Shown piece by piece: positions 9,041 through 16,605 of a DNA stretch of 64,000 bases. Positions within the stretch are counted from its first letter, which is position 1; each line of letters starts with the position of its first letter. This DNA is from Nesterenkonia halotolerans. Its GTDB lineage: Bacteria; Actinomycetota; Actinomycetes; Actinomycetales; Micrococcaceae. The notes beneath the pieces are model-generated. The model was given only the letters and a program-made list of their open reading frames with translations, had not been told where the DNA came from and did no database searches. The stretch spans positions 1,922,001-1,986,000 of the forward strand of contig NZ_JADBEE010000001.1 of assembly GCF_014874065.1 (NCBI RefSeq), read 5' to 3'. Made by a program: the position numbers and the translations under genes.

Positions 9041-9181
9041 TAGCATGGTGCAGGTTGTCTGACCTCGATCCTTCCTGCCCACAAACTGCGGGCACGACGG
9101 GTCAGTCCAGCAACAGATGCAAATAGAACCTCCTGTTACGGAAATCCCGTGACCGCAAGTCCGAAGGAGGTGGGTTCACTC
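9041..9181 (+). promoter_or_regulatory. rpsF promoter and SD-sequestering leader
   Basis: A -10-like TAGCAT at 9041-9046 suggests a leader of about 130 nt. In it ACCTCC (9128-9133) is complementary to GGAGGT (9166-9171), the Shine-Dalgarno sequence of rpsF. The enclosed loop contains a second 7-bp hairpin (GTTACGG with CCGTGAC-like arm) and a CCG just before the SD. This layout fits the known S6:S18-binding rpsF leader, which represses the operon when ribosomal proteins are in excess. The pairing is read from sequence; regulation by S6:S18 is inference. Confidence 0.6.
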
Positions 9182-9481
9182 ATGCGTCACTATGAACTGA
9201 TGGTGCTCGTCGACCCCGAGGTTGATGAGCGCACCGTGGAGCCGACACTCGGCAAGTACATGGAGATCGTCAAGAAAGACGGCGGCACCGTGGACAACGT
9301 CGACGTCTGGGGACGTCGCCGGTTGGCTTACGAGATCCAGAAGAAGACGGAAGCGGTCTACGCCGTCGTCAACTTCCACTCCACCCCGGACTCGGCTGCC
9401 GAGCTCGACCGACTGCTGCGCCTGAACGAAACGATCATGCGCACCAAGATCACTCGCCCCGAGGAACAGAAGATCGATTAA
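9182..9481 (+). CDS. rpsF: 30S ribosomal protein S6
   Basis: A 99-residue ribosomal protein that binds 16S rRNA together with S18 in the platform of the small subunit. The sequence [20 protein letters not shown], the [10 protein letters not shown] block and the [12 protein letters not shown]-terminal part are diagnostic. The start at 9182 follows a strong AAGGAGGTG; upstream in-frame GTG codons would add residues not found in the family. First gene of rpsF-ssb-rpsR-rplI. Confidence 0.97.
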   Translation: MRHYELMVLVDPEVDERTVEPTLGKYMEIVKKDGGTVDNVDVWGRRRLAYEIQKKTEAVYAVVNFHSTPDSAAELDRLLRLNETIMRTKITRPEEQKID

Positions 9482-9538
9482 TCCTCCAGGTGGAGCTATC
9501 CACCTGTCAGGGCGAACCAGCAACCAAGGAGCATATCC

Positions 9539-10135
9539 ATGGCCGGCGAGACCATCATCACCGTTGTAGGCAATCTGACGGCAGACCCGGAGCTCCGCTT
9601 CACCCCCTCGGGTGCAGCGGTCTCCAACTTCGCCATTGCGTCCACACCCCGGTTCTTCGACCGACAGGCGAATGAGTGGAAGGACGGAGAGACTCTCTTC
9701 GTCCGCTGTTCACTGTGGCGTGAAGCCGCAGAGAACGCCGCTGAATCCCTGACCAAGGGCACCCGCGTCATCGCACAGGGTCGCCTGAAGGCTCGGTCGT
9801 TCCAGACCAAGGAGGGCGAAAACCGCACCTCCTGGGAACTCGACGTTGATGAGATCGGTCCCTCGCTGCGCTTCGCCACTGCCAGCGTCCAGCGCTCGGG
9901 CGGCGGCCAAGGCGGCCGTTCCGGGTCCGGTGGAGGCTTCGGCGGCGGAAACGCCGGCGGCGCACCAGCGGGCGGCTTCGGCGGAGGAGGAGACTCCTTC
10001 GGCGGCGGAAGCGGTGGCGGCGGCTCGCAGTCCGGCGGGTGGAGCAACGACTCCGCACCGCAGGACCCGTGGGGCGGACAGCCCTCCGGCGGCGGAAGCT
10101 GGGGCACCCCTGACAACAACGAGCCACCGTTCTGA
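9539..10135 (+). CDS. ssb: Single-stranded DNA-binding protein
   Basis: A 198-residue SSB. The OB-fold covers about residues 1-115 ([20 protein letters not shown], then [17 protein letters not shown] and the [15 protein letters not shown] strand). A Gly-rich linker of about 65 residues follows, and the acidic tip ends DNNEPPF, a relaxed form of the classical DDDIPF tail that recruits replication and repair proteins. An AAGGAG lies 10 nt upstream of the ATG. The position between rpsF and rpsR is conserved in many bacteria. Confidence 0.97.
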   Translation: MAGETIITVVGNLTADPELRFTPSGAAVSNFAIASTPRFFDRQANEWKDGETLFVRCSLWREAAENAAESLTKGTRVIAQGRLKARSFQTKEGENRTSWELDVDEIGPSLRFATASVQRSGGGQGGRSGSGGGFGGGNAGGAPAGGFGGGGDSFGGGSGGGGSQSGGWSNDSAPQDPWGGQPSGGGSWGTPDNNEPPF

Positions 10136-10246
10136 TCCTGACGAGCGCCTGGCGCTCTCAGCCTGAGAACTGAAGGCTCATCCGTACATATTCACCATCC
10201 CGCATCCCACAGGGTGCGGGCTCCGCTTATGAAAAGGAGCACCAAG

Positions 10247-10486
10247 ATGGCAAAGGCTGAACTCAAGAAGCCAAAGCCCAAGGCGAATCCGCTGAAGGCT
10301 GCTGACATCACGGTCATCGACTACAAGGACACCGCCCTGCTGCGGAAGTTCATTTCCGACCGAGGCAAGATCCGCGCACGCCGTGTCACCGGCGTGACTG
10401 TCCAGGAGCAGCGCAAGATCGCCCAGGCGATCAAGAACGCTCGCGAAGTCGCACTGCTGCCGTACGCCGGCGCGGGCCGCGGCTGA
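10247..10486 (+). CDS. rpsR: 30S ribosomal protein S18
   Basis: A 79-residue small-subunit protein, partner of S6. The sequence [20 protein letters not shown] and the ARRVTGV block are diagnostic. The ATG at 10247 has AAAGGAG 9 nt upstream; an ATG at 10214 would add an unlikely N-terminus. It lacks the CXXC-type zinc ligands seen in some S18 paralogues, which marks it as the zinc-independent form. Cotranscribed with ssb and rplI. Confidence 0.97.
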   Translation: MAKAELKKPKPKANPLKAADITVIDYKDTALLRKFISDRGKIRARRVTGVTVQEQRKIAQAIKNAREVALLPYAGAGRG

Positions 10487-10520
10487 TCCGGGACTGACTG
10501 GGAAGGAAAGGAACAACCCA

Positions 10521-10973
10521 ATGGCAAAGCTCATCCTGACTCAGGAAGTGACCGGACTCGGCGCTTCCGGCGATGTCGTCGAGGTCAAGGGCGGCTACGC
10601 ACGCAACTACCTGTTGCCGCGTGGCTTCGCAATGACCTGGACCAAGGGCGGCGAAAAGGACGTGGAGCGTCTGCGCTCCGCTCGCAAGGCTCGCGAGATC
10701 GCCACGGTTGAGGAAGCACAGGCAGTGGCTAACACGCTGCAGTCTGCCCCCGTGAAGATCACCGTGAAGACCGGCGACTCCGGTCGCCTGTTCGGCACCG
10801 TCGGTGCCGCGCAGATCGCCGATGCCGTCGAGACCTCGGGTCTCGGCTCCATCGACAAGCGCACCGTGGAGATCCCCACCCGCATCAAGGCAGTCGGCAA
10901 CTACACCGCGACTGTTCGTCTGCACGCCGATGTCTCGGCAACCCTCGACCTTCAGGTCGTCGGCTCGAAGTAA
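10521..10973 (+). CDS. rplI: 50S ribosomal protein L9
   Basis: A 150-residue large-subunit protein bound to 23S rRNA near the L1 stalk. The N-terminal [20 protein letters not shown] and [15 protein letters not shown] blocks are the L9 signature, then a long connecting helix and the C-terminal domain with AEVSATLDL-like end. Last gene of the operon; a strong hairpin follows at 11012-11047. Confidence 0.97.
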   Translation: MAKLILTQEVTGLGASGDVVEVKGGYARNYLLPRGFAMTWTKGGEKDVERLRSARKAREIATVEEAQAVANTLQSAPVKITVKTGDSGRLFGTVGAAQIADAVETSGLGSIDKRTVEIPTRIKAVGNYTATVRLHADVSATLDLQVVGSK

Positions 10974-11011
10974 TCGCGCGATGCTGCGGCCGCTGTGCGG
11001 CTGACGCTGAG

Positions 11012-11047
11012 AATGCCCCGGCCACCCTCTTCAGGGACCGGGGCATT
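11012..11047 (+). terminator. Hairpin terminator after rplI
   Basis: Perfect 10-bp inverted repeat: AATGCCCCGG at the left and CCGGGGCATT at the right, loop of 16 nt. The outer A/T ends give a short T stretch. It lies 38 nt past the rplI stop codon and most likely ends the rpsF operon. Confidence 0.75.
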
Positions 11048-11104
11048 GTCATGCCCGGTGCGCGAGCGGGAATGGCCGACGGCGGCGGGGCGTTGAGCTC
11101 TTAG

Positions 11105-11122
11105 TACTTCAAATTTTGAGTA
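11105..11122. promoter_or_regulatory. Palindromic operator candidate upstream of LLM monooxygenase
   Basis: TACTTCAAATTTTGAGTA is an 18-mer that matches its reverse complement at 14 positions and stands out as AT-rich in GC-rich DNA. It lies about 67 nt before the start codon and just upstream of a TAGGCT -10-like element. A related sequence, CTTGAATTTTGAAATA, precedes the pirin gene at 22975-22990. Both could bind one MarR/HxlR-type redox regulator, which is not encoded here. Confidence 0.45.
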
Positions 11123-11188
11123 GTAGGCTGTAGAGAGGCAGCACGCGGCTCGTCACACGTTTCATCCAGCGCAGCACAGGGAGCAGCT

Positions 11189-12310
11189 ATGCAGTTCGGG
11201 GTCTTCAGCATCGGCGACATCACGCCTGATCCGACAACAGGACGTGTGCCCACCGAGCACGAGCGCATCACGTCCATGGTGGCCATCGCGAAGAAGGCCG
11301 AAGAAGTCGGACTCGACGTCTTCGCCATGGGTCAGCACCACAACCCCCCGTTCGTGGCCCCCGCGAATCCTCCGATCCTGATGGCTCATCTCGCCGCGCA
11401 GACCAGCAGGATCCAGCTCTCCACCGCCACGACGCTGATCACCACCACGGACCCGGTGCGGATCGCGGAGGACTACGCCTACGCCCAGCATCTGGCCGAG
11501 GGCCGCATCGATCTCACGCTGGGTCGGGGAAACACCGGGCCGGTCTATCCCTGGTTCGGCAAAGACATCCGCGCGGGCATCCCGCTGGCGGTGGAGAACT
11601 ACGCGTTGCTGCACCGTCTGTGGAGAGAGACCGATGTCGACTGGTCCGGGCGCTTCAGGACCCCGCTGCAGGGATTCACCTCCACCCCACGGCCGCTCGA
11701 CGAGGTGCCGCCCTTCGTCTGGCACGGCTCGATCCGTTCGCCGGAGATCGCTGAGCAGGCCGCTTATTACGGTGACGGCTTCTTCCACAACAACATCTTC
11801 TGGAACAAGGAACACACCGGGCGGATGATCGAGCTCTACCGCAGCCGCTACGCCCACTACGGACACGGCACCGAGGAGCAGGCCATCGTGGGACTCGGCG
11901 GACAGGTCTTCATGCGGCACAACTCCCAGGACGCCGTGCGGGAGTTCCGCCCCTACTTCGACCGGGCGCCCGTGTACGGTGGAGGGCCTTCGCTGGAGGA
12001 CTTCAGCGCGCAGACTCCGCTGACGGTGGGCACCCCCGAGCAGGTCATCGAGCGCACACTGAGCTTCCGCGAATACGCCGGCGATTATCAGCGCCAGCTC
12101 TTCCTGATCGATCACGCGGGACTGCCGCTGAAGACCGTGTTGGAACAGATCGACATGCTGGGCGAGGAGGTTGTGCCGGTCCTGCGTCGCGAAGTGGCCG
12201 CTCGGGCACCTGTTGGCACCCCAGAGGCGCCCACGCACGAGTCGCTGACCCGCCGCCGTCGTGAGGGTCTCGATCCCGTGCCAGGCGGCGGCAGGGCGGA
12301 CGCCGCCTGA
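11189..12310 (+). CDS. LLM class flavin-dependent oxidoreductase
   Basis: A 373-residue protein of the bacterial-luciferase-like superfamily (FMN or F420 dependent TIM barrel). Visible family features are FGVFSIGDITPDP at the N-terminus, EEVGLDVFAMGQHHNPPFV, STATTLITTTDPVRIAEDYA and GRIDLTLGRGNTGPVYPWFG. This pattern resembles the CE1758-type FMN monooxygenase group common in actinobacteria. The substrate is unknown. The C-terminal 40 residues are Arg/Pro-rich and look disordered. The gene is monocistronic; a palindromic operator-like site precedes it and glsA is convergent. Confidence 0.88.
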   Translation: MQFGVFSIGDITPDPTTGRVPTEHERITSMVAIAKKAEEVGLDVFAMGQHHNPPFVAPANPPILMAHLAAQTSRIQLSTATTLITTTDPVRIAEDYAYAQHLAEGRIDLTLGRGNTGPVYPWFGKDIRAGIPLAVENYALLHRLWRETDVDWSGRFRTPLQGFTSTPRPLDEVPPFVWHGSIRSPEIAEQAAYYGDGFFHNNIFWNKEHTGRMIELYRSRYAHYGHGTEEQAIVGLGGQVFMRHNSQDAVREFRPYFDRAPVYGGGPSLEDFSAQTPLTVGTPEQVIERTLSFREYAGDYQRQLFLIDHAGLPLKTVLEQIDMLGEEVVPVLRREVAARAPVGTPEAPTHESLTRRRREGLDPVPGGGRADAA

Positions 12311-12318
12311 TCCACCCG

Positions 12319-12338
12319 GGCGCCCAGCCCGGGGCGCC
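12319..12338. terminator. GC hairpin between convergent genes
   Basis: GGCGCCC and GGGCGCC form a perfect 7-bp stem around a 6-nt loop, 8 nt after the monooxygenase stop codon. It lies between convergent genes and could end transcription from both sides. There is no T-run, so the call is moderate. Confidence 0.45.
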
Positions 12339-12363
12339 GCTCCGGTGAGACCTCAGGTGCCGC

Positions 12364-12405
12364 CTCAGGGGCGGCAGGCGCCAGCTCAGGGGCGGCAGGC
12401 GCCAG
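12364..12405. repeat. 21-nt tandem duplication
   Basis: CTCAGGGGCGGCAGGCGCCAG occurs twice head to tail (12364-12384 and 12385-12405), with a partial third unit running into the glsA stop codon at 12407. It lies between convergent genes. The duplication looks like a slippage event; the GGCGCC cores also make it palindromic. Confidence 0.7.
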
Positions 12406-12406
12406 C

Positions 12407-13417
12407 TCAGGCGCGGGCCTGGAGCTCCTCGATGACGTTGATGCGCTGGTTGCTCAACAGGTGCAGCGAGAGCTCGTTGGAGAGGTGCTGGAACATCGCC
12501 ACCCCCTGGACGCTGCTGCCCTCTTCATCAAGGCGCGGCGCAAAGGACGCGATGCCGACCTGACCGGGCAGGACGCCGATGATGCCTCCGGAGATGCCAG
12601 ATTTTGCAGGGATGCCGATCTGGGTCAGCCAGCGCCCCGAGGCGTCATACATGCCGCAGGTGGCCATGACCCCGAGCGTGGTCCGCGCCGCCTCGGCGGA
12701 GACGACCTGCTGCCCCGTCTCGGGGTTGACGCCGTTGTTCGCGAGCGTGGCGGCCATCCGGGCGATGTCCTTGACGGTGACCAGCACCGAACAGATGTCG
12801 ATGTAGCCGCGCACGGCCTCCTCCGGCTCGATGTCCAGCGAGCCGTGGGACTTCAGCATGTGGGCGATCGCCATATTCCGGTACGTGGTCGCAAACTCCT
12901 CCTCGGCGGCGTCCCAGTCCACGTCGAGCTCCTGCCCGGCGAAACCTGCCATCCCCTCCAGAATGCGAGCCGTACGACTGCGCACGGCAGAGGTCCGGGA
13001 ATCGCTCACCCGGCCTCCGGGGTGCGACTCATGGCGGGTGTGGTCCACGAGCTGGTGGGTGGCGATGGCACCAGCATTGATCATCGGGTTCAGAGGTCGT
13101 CCGGTGCCGCCCTCCAGAGAGAGCTCGTTGAAGGCCTCACCCGAGGGTTCCATGCCCACCATCTCGCGGACTCTTTCCAGTCCGACGTCGTCCAGTGCCA
13201 GTGCATAGACGAAGGGCTTGGAGATCGACTGGATGGTGAAGCGGTGCTCGTCATCGCCGGCCGAGCATTGCTGTCCATCGGTCGTGGCCAGGGCCAGCGC
13301 CTGGAGGTTCTCGTCGGCGTCGCGCAGTCGAGGGATGTAGGACGCAAGCGTGCCGGTGACGTCCCGGCTGGACTCGCGGAGGACCTCGTGGAGATAGCGG
13401 TTGATCGATTCGTGCAC
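12407..13417 (-). CDS. glsA: Glutaminase A
   Basis: Hydrolyses L-glutamine to glutamate and ammonia. The 336-residue protein has the serine-dependent beta-lactamase-like glutaminase fold: the catalytic SxxK in TIQSISKPFVYALAL, GRPLNPMINAGAI, and MAATLANNGVNPETGQQV near the C-terminus. Family length is about 310-330. No STAS domain is attached, which some actinobacterial forms carry. It is convergent with the LLM gene; a DnaA-box-rich intergenic region lies upstream of its start. Confidence 0.95.
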   Translation of the reverse strand: MHESINRYLHEVLRESSRDVTGTLASYIPRLRDADENLQALALATTDGQQCSAGDDEHRFTIQSISKPFVYALALDDVGLERVREMVGMEPSGEAFNELSLEGGTGRPLNPMINAGAIATHQLVDHTRHESHPGGRVSDSRTSAVRSRTARILEGMAGFAGQELDVDWDAAEEEFATTYRNMAIAHMLKSHGSLDIEPEEAVRGYIDICSVLVTVKDIARMAATLANNGVNPETGQQVVSAEAARTTLGVMATCGMYDASGRWLTQIGIPAKSGISGGIIGVLPGQVGIASFAPRLDEEGSSVQGVAMFQHLSNELSLHLLSNQRINVIEELQARA

Positions 13418-13508
13418 TGGAATACTCCTGGGGGTCTTGGTCTGCCTACGCTACCTCCTGGAGCCTGACGGCTGACCTGGGGGTTTCCTGGACGAGTTCC
13501 TACCAGGT

Positions 13509-13814
13509 TGTGGAGAATCTGTGGAAAACGAGGCGGACCAGAGCCTATACACCTAACGGCAGGGTTACGGCAAGGTGGCCAGAAGGCCGGGAAAACTGAT
13601 CAGTAATTATTTTGATGCACAGGCGTGTCGTTGCATCACTGCTGGTCAGACCCGTTTGGTGGAACCTTATCCACCGATATCCACAACCTACTGCACATGT
13701 TGTGCACAAGACACGCCGCGTAGTCCACACCTTTTCCACAGGGGTTGATTTTTGTTCTATTGCCCCGGCTCCCCTCTGGACCTAAAGTGTGGAAAGTCCC
13801 TCGGATGTGGATAT
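13509..13814. other. Cluster of DnaA-box-like sites
   Basis: About nine 9-mers close to TTATCCACA or its complement occur within 306 bp: TGTGGAGAA (13509), TGTGGAAAA (13520), TTATCCACC (13667), ATATCCACA (13677), TTGTGCACA (13700), TAGTCCACA (13721), TTTTCCACA (13732), TGTGGAAAG (13788) and TGTGGATAT (13806). AT-rich patches lie at 13595-13620 and 13745-13760. No gene spans 13418-14121. dnaA and dnaN are not adjacent, but dnaB is 2.8 kb away, so this may be an origin-like or DnaA-titrating locus. The sites are visible; DnaA binding is inference. Confidence 0.6.
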
Positions 13815-14041
13815 TGGCTGGGCACTGCTCAGCGCGCATTCACAAGGGCCGCAGACTGCGGCCCGAGCGGAGATGCGAGGGCCGGGAAGCGATTCGCGGG
13901 TCGGCCCGTGATCACCGCTTCCGAGGACTCGGGAAGTCCGAGGAGATCCAGAGCTCCGCACCCCCTGAGCCGACGTGCTTCAGCAGGGTGAGCGGCTGGA
14001 TCTCAACACATCGGGTCGCCGGGAGACCGGCCAAGGGAAGG
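13815..14041. other. Gene-free stretch, no feature recognised
   Basis: This part of the intergenic region has short open frames only, without ribosome binding sites or protein-like composition. A small stem (GGACT with AGTCC) and an 8-nt direct repeat TCCGAGGA occur near 13920-13944. I looked for tmRNA, RNase P RNA and SRP RNA signatures and saw none. Confidence 0.5.
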
Positions 14042-14068
14042 GAATCACGCGTTCACACCACGTGATTC
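14042..14068 (-). terminator. Hairpin terminator of the hydrolase gene
   Basis: GAATCACG (14042-14049) and CGTGATTC (14061-14068) form a perfect 8-bp stem about 55 nt past the stop codon of the minus-strand hydrolase gene. On the minus strand a pyrimidine-rich run CCCTTCCCTT follows the stem. Confidence 0.5.
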
Positions 14069-14121
14069 TGCTGCGTCGCCCGGCGATCCGTTCCCCACGT
14101 CAGCACGCGAGACGACGACGC

Positions 14122-14922
14122 TCAGGCGGGGTGCGCGGCGATGAAGTTGGCGACTCTGCGAGGCCATGAGTCGAGCTCCTCGGGTGTCTCCGCAATCTGC
14201 AGCTCCGAGCGGGGGATGAGTCTATGCAGCTCCTCCGCAGTGGAGACGGGGTGGGCGTAGTCATCCACCCAGGCCAGGATCAGTGTGGGAACCTCGAGAG
14301 CTGCGATCTGCTCGGGGGTCGGAAGATCGCTGATGCCGGCGCCCCGGAAGATCGACGGCAGAAGCTCCTGGCTCACCGCGGGGACCCGTTCCTTGGGCCG
14401 GTCCGCCAGTGCCGGCGGCGGCAGCACCTGACGGCCCACCCGCACAAAGGCCCCGATCCCCTGATCCTCCACGAGAGCGGCTGAACGCTGATAGGTGTCG
14501 GCCTGTCCCGCTCGAGTCTCCCAGGCTGTGGGCGGTACGAGCAGGGTCAGCGTGCTGAATCGCTGTGGATCCTGCAGCGCGGCATACAGGAGCGTGGCCG
14601 CCCCCATCGAAGGCCCTGCGGCGTGGACCTTCTGTCCGGGAGCCACCTCGTCCAGGAGATCGAGCAGATCCTCGGCGAGGCGCGGCCAGAGGTAGTCCTC
14701 CGGGACAGCGCGCCCTATGGAGGAGCCGTGTCCGCGGGCGTCATAGCGCAGCACGCGACAGTCGGCCAGGCTCAGCGTCATGTCCAGACCCGCGCGCTGC
14801 TCGCGGGAGGCACACGAGGTCAGGCCATGGAGCTGCACGAAGGTGGGCCCGTCCCCAGAGATCTCATAGGCAAGCTTCGCCCCGGCTGTCTGGAAAAGCC
14901 CCACGGTATTGAACTCCTGCAT
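14122..14922 (-). CDS. Alpha/beta-hydrolase
   Basis: A 266-residue cytoplasmic alpha/beta-hydrolase-fold protein. It has an oxyanion block FVQLHGLTSC, YDARGHGSS, the nucleophile elbow AAGPSMGAATLLYA (Ser near residue 100) and the acid segment LILAWVDDYAHPVSTAEELH. The usual catalytic histidine in a GH context near the C-terminus is not obvious; the segment there reads IAETPEELDSW. Substrate unknown. It is divergent from the condensation-domain gene, with a 66-bp shared promoter region. Confidence 0.8.
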   Translation of the reverse strand: MQEFNTVGLFQTAGAKLAYEISGDGPTFVQLHGLTSCASREQRAGLDMTLSLADCRVLRYDARGHGSSIGRAVPEDYLWPRLAEDLLDLLDEVAPGQKVHAAGPSMGAATLLYAALQDPQRFSTLTLLVPPTAWETRAGQADTYQRSAALVEDQGIGAFVRVGRQVLPPPALADRPKERVPAVSQELLPSIFRGAGISDLPTPEQIAALEVPTLILAWVDDYAHPVSTAEELHRLIPRSELQIAETPEELDSWPRRVANFIAAHPA

Positions 14923-14988
14923 CTCAGCTGAACAACAAGTTGCGCCTGTTTGGTTCAGGCGCGATGAACGCCCCCTAGACTACGCCGT

Positions 14989-16605
14989 ATGCGGTTGACG
15001 AATGTGGCGCAGATGCACACCCGACCCGGACGGCTCTCCAGCTACTCAGTCGTGGCCGCGCCCACGCCCGGGAGCGATCCGGGTCCCGATCGCCGCGTCG
15101 GCTTTGGCATGCCGCAGCCCGAACCAGCTGCGCAACCCGCCCAGCCACCGGCCGGCCTGCCGGTCTCCTTCGATCAGAACCGCCATGTCAGCTTCGGATC
15201 ACGCCCCGGGTCCTGGATGGCGGTCTCTTTTCAGCTCGACGGGCCCGCCTCGCTGGAGGAGATCGCGCAGGCGTGGCTCGAAGTGATCCACCGGCACGGG
15301 ACCCTGCGCACCGTCTTCGACTGGCGCGAGCCTGACGGCTCGAGTCATGGTGGTGCAGATCACGCTGCGTTCGTGGGGGATGAGGCCAGTGCGGTGTCCT
15401 CGCAGGACCGGTCCGCTGAGAACCCGTCCGCGGAGAACTCCGATCAGCGCTCCGGAGGCCCCGACACCGACCTTCTGCTCCGTGAGGTGGGGATTCGCCC
15501 TGGCACCTGGGAGCAGCTGATGGCTCCCGATGCGGGGTATCAGGTGATCGGGTTCAACGCGGACGCCCACCCTTCTCGCCAGGAATCCGCGCGCGAGCAC
15601 CTCAGCGCCACGGAGGTCAAGGCGGCGCTGCGGGCCCACTTCGATTCCGTCTGCGATCCGTTCGGCAGGCCCTCGCACCGCCTCTGCGTCATTGACGACG
15701 GCGAGTCCGCGGCGGTACGGGACACGGCCGGTTCGCCTCAGATCATCATCGGTTCGGACCATTCGCACGTCGACGCGTGGTCTCTGCTGGTCCTGGTCCG
15801 CGACTTCACCGCTGTGCTCGCCGATCTGCGCGCCGGACGTCCGCCCGCCGCGCAGCTTCCGATCCCTGAGCCCTTCTCCGCCCATACGGCGGCCTGGGAG
15901 AACAAGCCGATGCCCCCCGCGGAGATCCGCACCCGCTGGCAGGAGATCCTCGACGCCGGCGGTGGTGTGATGCCCACCTTTCCGCTGCCGCTGGGTGACA
16001 TCTCACTGCCGGTCAGCGAGAAGGTCGAAGTTCGGGATGTGCTGGACACTGCGGAGCTGGATCGGCTGGAGGACCACGCCAAGGCGGCAGGAGTCCGGCT
16101 GATCGCCGTCGCCGTCTCGGTGATGACCCGGCTCTTCCGTGAGCTGGGCGACCAGCCGCTGCGCACGGTGTTCCCGGTGCACAGCCGCGACGAGCCGCGC
16201 TGGTTCGACTCCGTGGGCTGGTTCATCACCAACGCCGTCCTGGAGAACGACGACGACGACCTGCTCGCCAGCTATAGGGCGGTGAAGGAGGCGATCAGAC
16301 TCGGCTCGCACCCGATGTCCCCGATCATGCGCCCGTACGGCGGTATGCCGGCCGAACCGGGAATGTTCGCGATGAGCTGGCTCGATCACCGGCGCCTGCC
16401 GATCAATGTGGACGAGGCGCTCAATGCCCAGCATGTCTCTGCCGTGGTGCAGACCGACGGGGTGATGATCTGGTTCGTGGTCAACGAGACCGGACTGCAT
16501 CTGCGCTGCCGCTACCCCGATACCGAACAGGCTCGAGAGACTATGCACAACTGGCTCGATGCTGTGGTCGAGGGACTGCGTGCACCGAGTATCGTGGAGG
16601 GGTGA
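14989..16605 (+). CDS. Stand-alone NRPS-type condensation-domain protein
   Basis: A 538-residue protein that resembles the condensation/acyltransferase superfamily (CAT-like, two-lobed). The expected HHxxxDG core is seen in the altered form SDHSHVDAWSLLVLVRDF, and a second family block is HSRDEPRWFDSVGWFITNAV. The N-terminal 80 residues are Pro/Gly-rich, and a Ser/Glu-rich insert lies between residues 110 and 160. No adenylation or carrier domain is present. Its stop overlaps the dnaB start by 4 nt (GTGA), so the two are probably cotranscribed. Function is unknown; it may acylate a small molecule. Confidence 0.7.
   Translation: MRLTNVAQMHTRPGRLSSYSVVAAPTPGSDPGPDRRVGFGMPQPEPAAQPAQPPAGLPVSFDQNRHVSFGSRPGSWMAVSFQLDGPASLEEIAQAWLEVIHRHGTLRTVFDWREPDGSSHGGADHAAFVGDEASAVSSQDRSAENPSAENSDQRSGGPDTDLLLREVGIRPGTWEQLMAPDAGYQVIGFNADAHPSRQESAREHLSATEVKAALRAHFDSVCDPFGRPSHRLCVIDDGESAAVRDTAGSPQIIIGSDHSHVDAWSLLVLVRDFTAVLADLRAGRPPAAQLPIPEPFSAHTAAWENKPMPPAEIRTRWQEILDAGGGVMPTFPLPLGDISLPVSEKVEVRDVLDTAELDRLEDHAKAAGVRLIAVAVSVMTRLFRELGDQPLRTVFPVHSRDEPRWFDSVGWFITNAVLENDDDDLLASYRAVKEAIRLGSHPMSPIMRPYGGMPAEPGMFAMSWLDHRRLPINVDEALNAQHVSAVVQTDGVMIWFVVNETGLHLRCRYPDTEQARETMHNWLDAVVEGLRAPSIVEG

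Noticed and set aside
12364..12405. The 21-nt tandem pair as a start of a CRISPR or VNTR array
   Set aside because: Only two full units without spacers; best explained by local slippage.
13509..13814. The DnaA-box cluster as the chromosomal oriC
   Set aside because: dnaA, dnaN, rpmH and gyr genes are absent from the surrounding 60 kb, and I cannot compute a skew for the chromosome. Kept only as an origin-like cluster.
13745..14065. Possible small genes or structured RNA in the gene-free region
   Set aside because: The frames lack ribosome sites and protein-like composition, and no signature of tmRNA, RNase P RNA or SRP RNA was seen.
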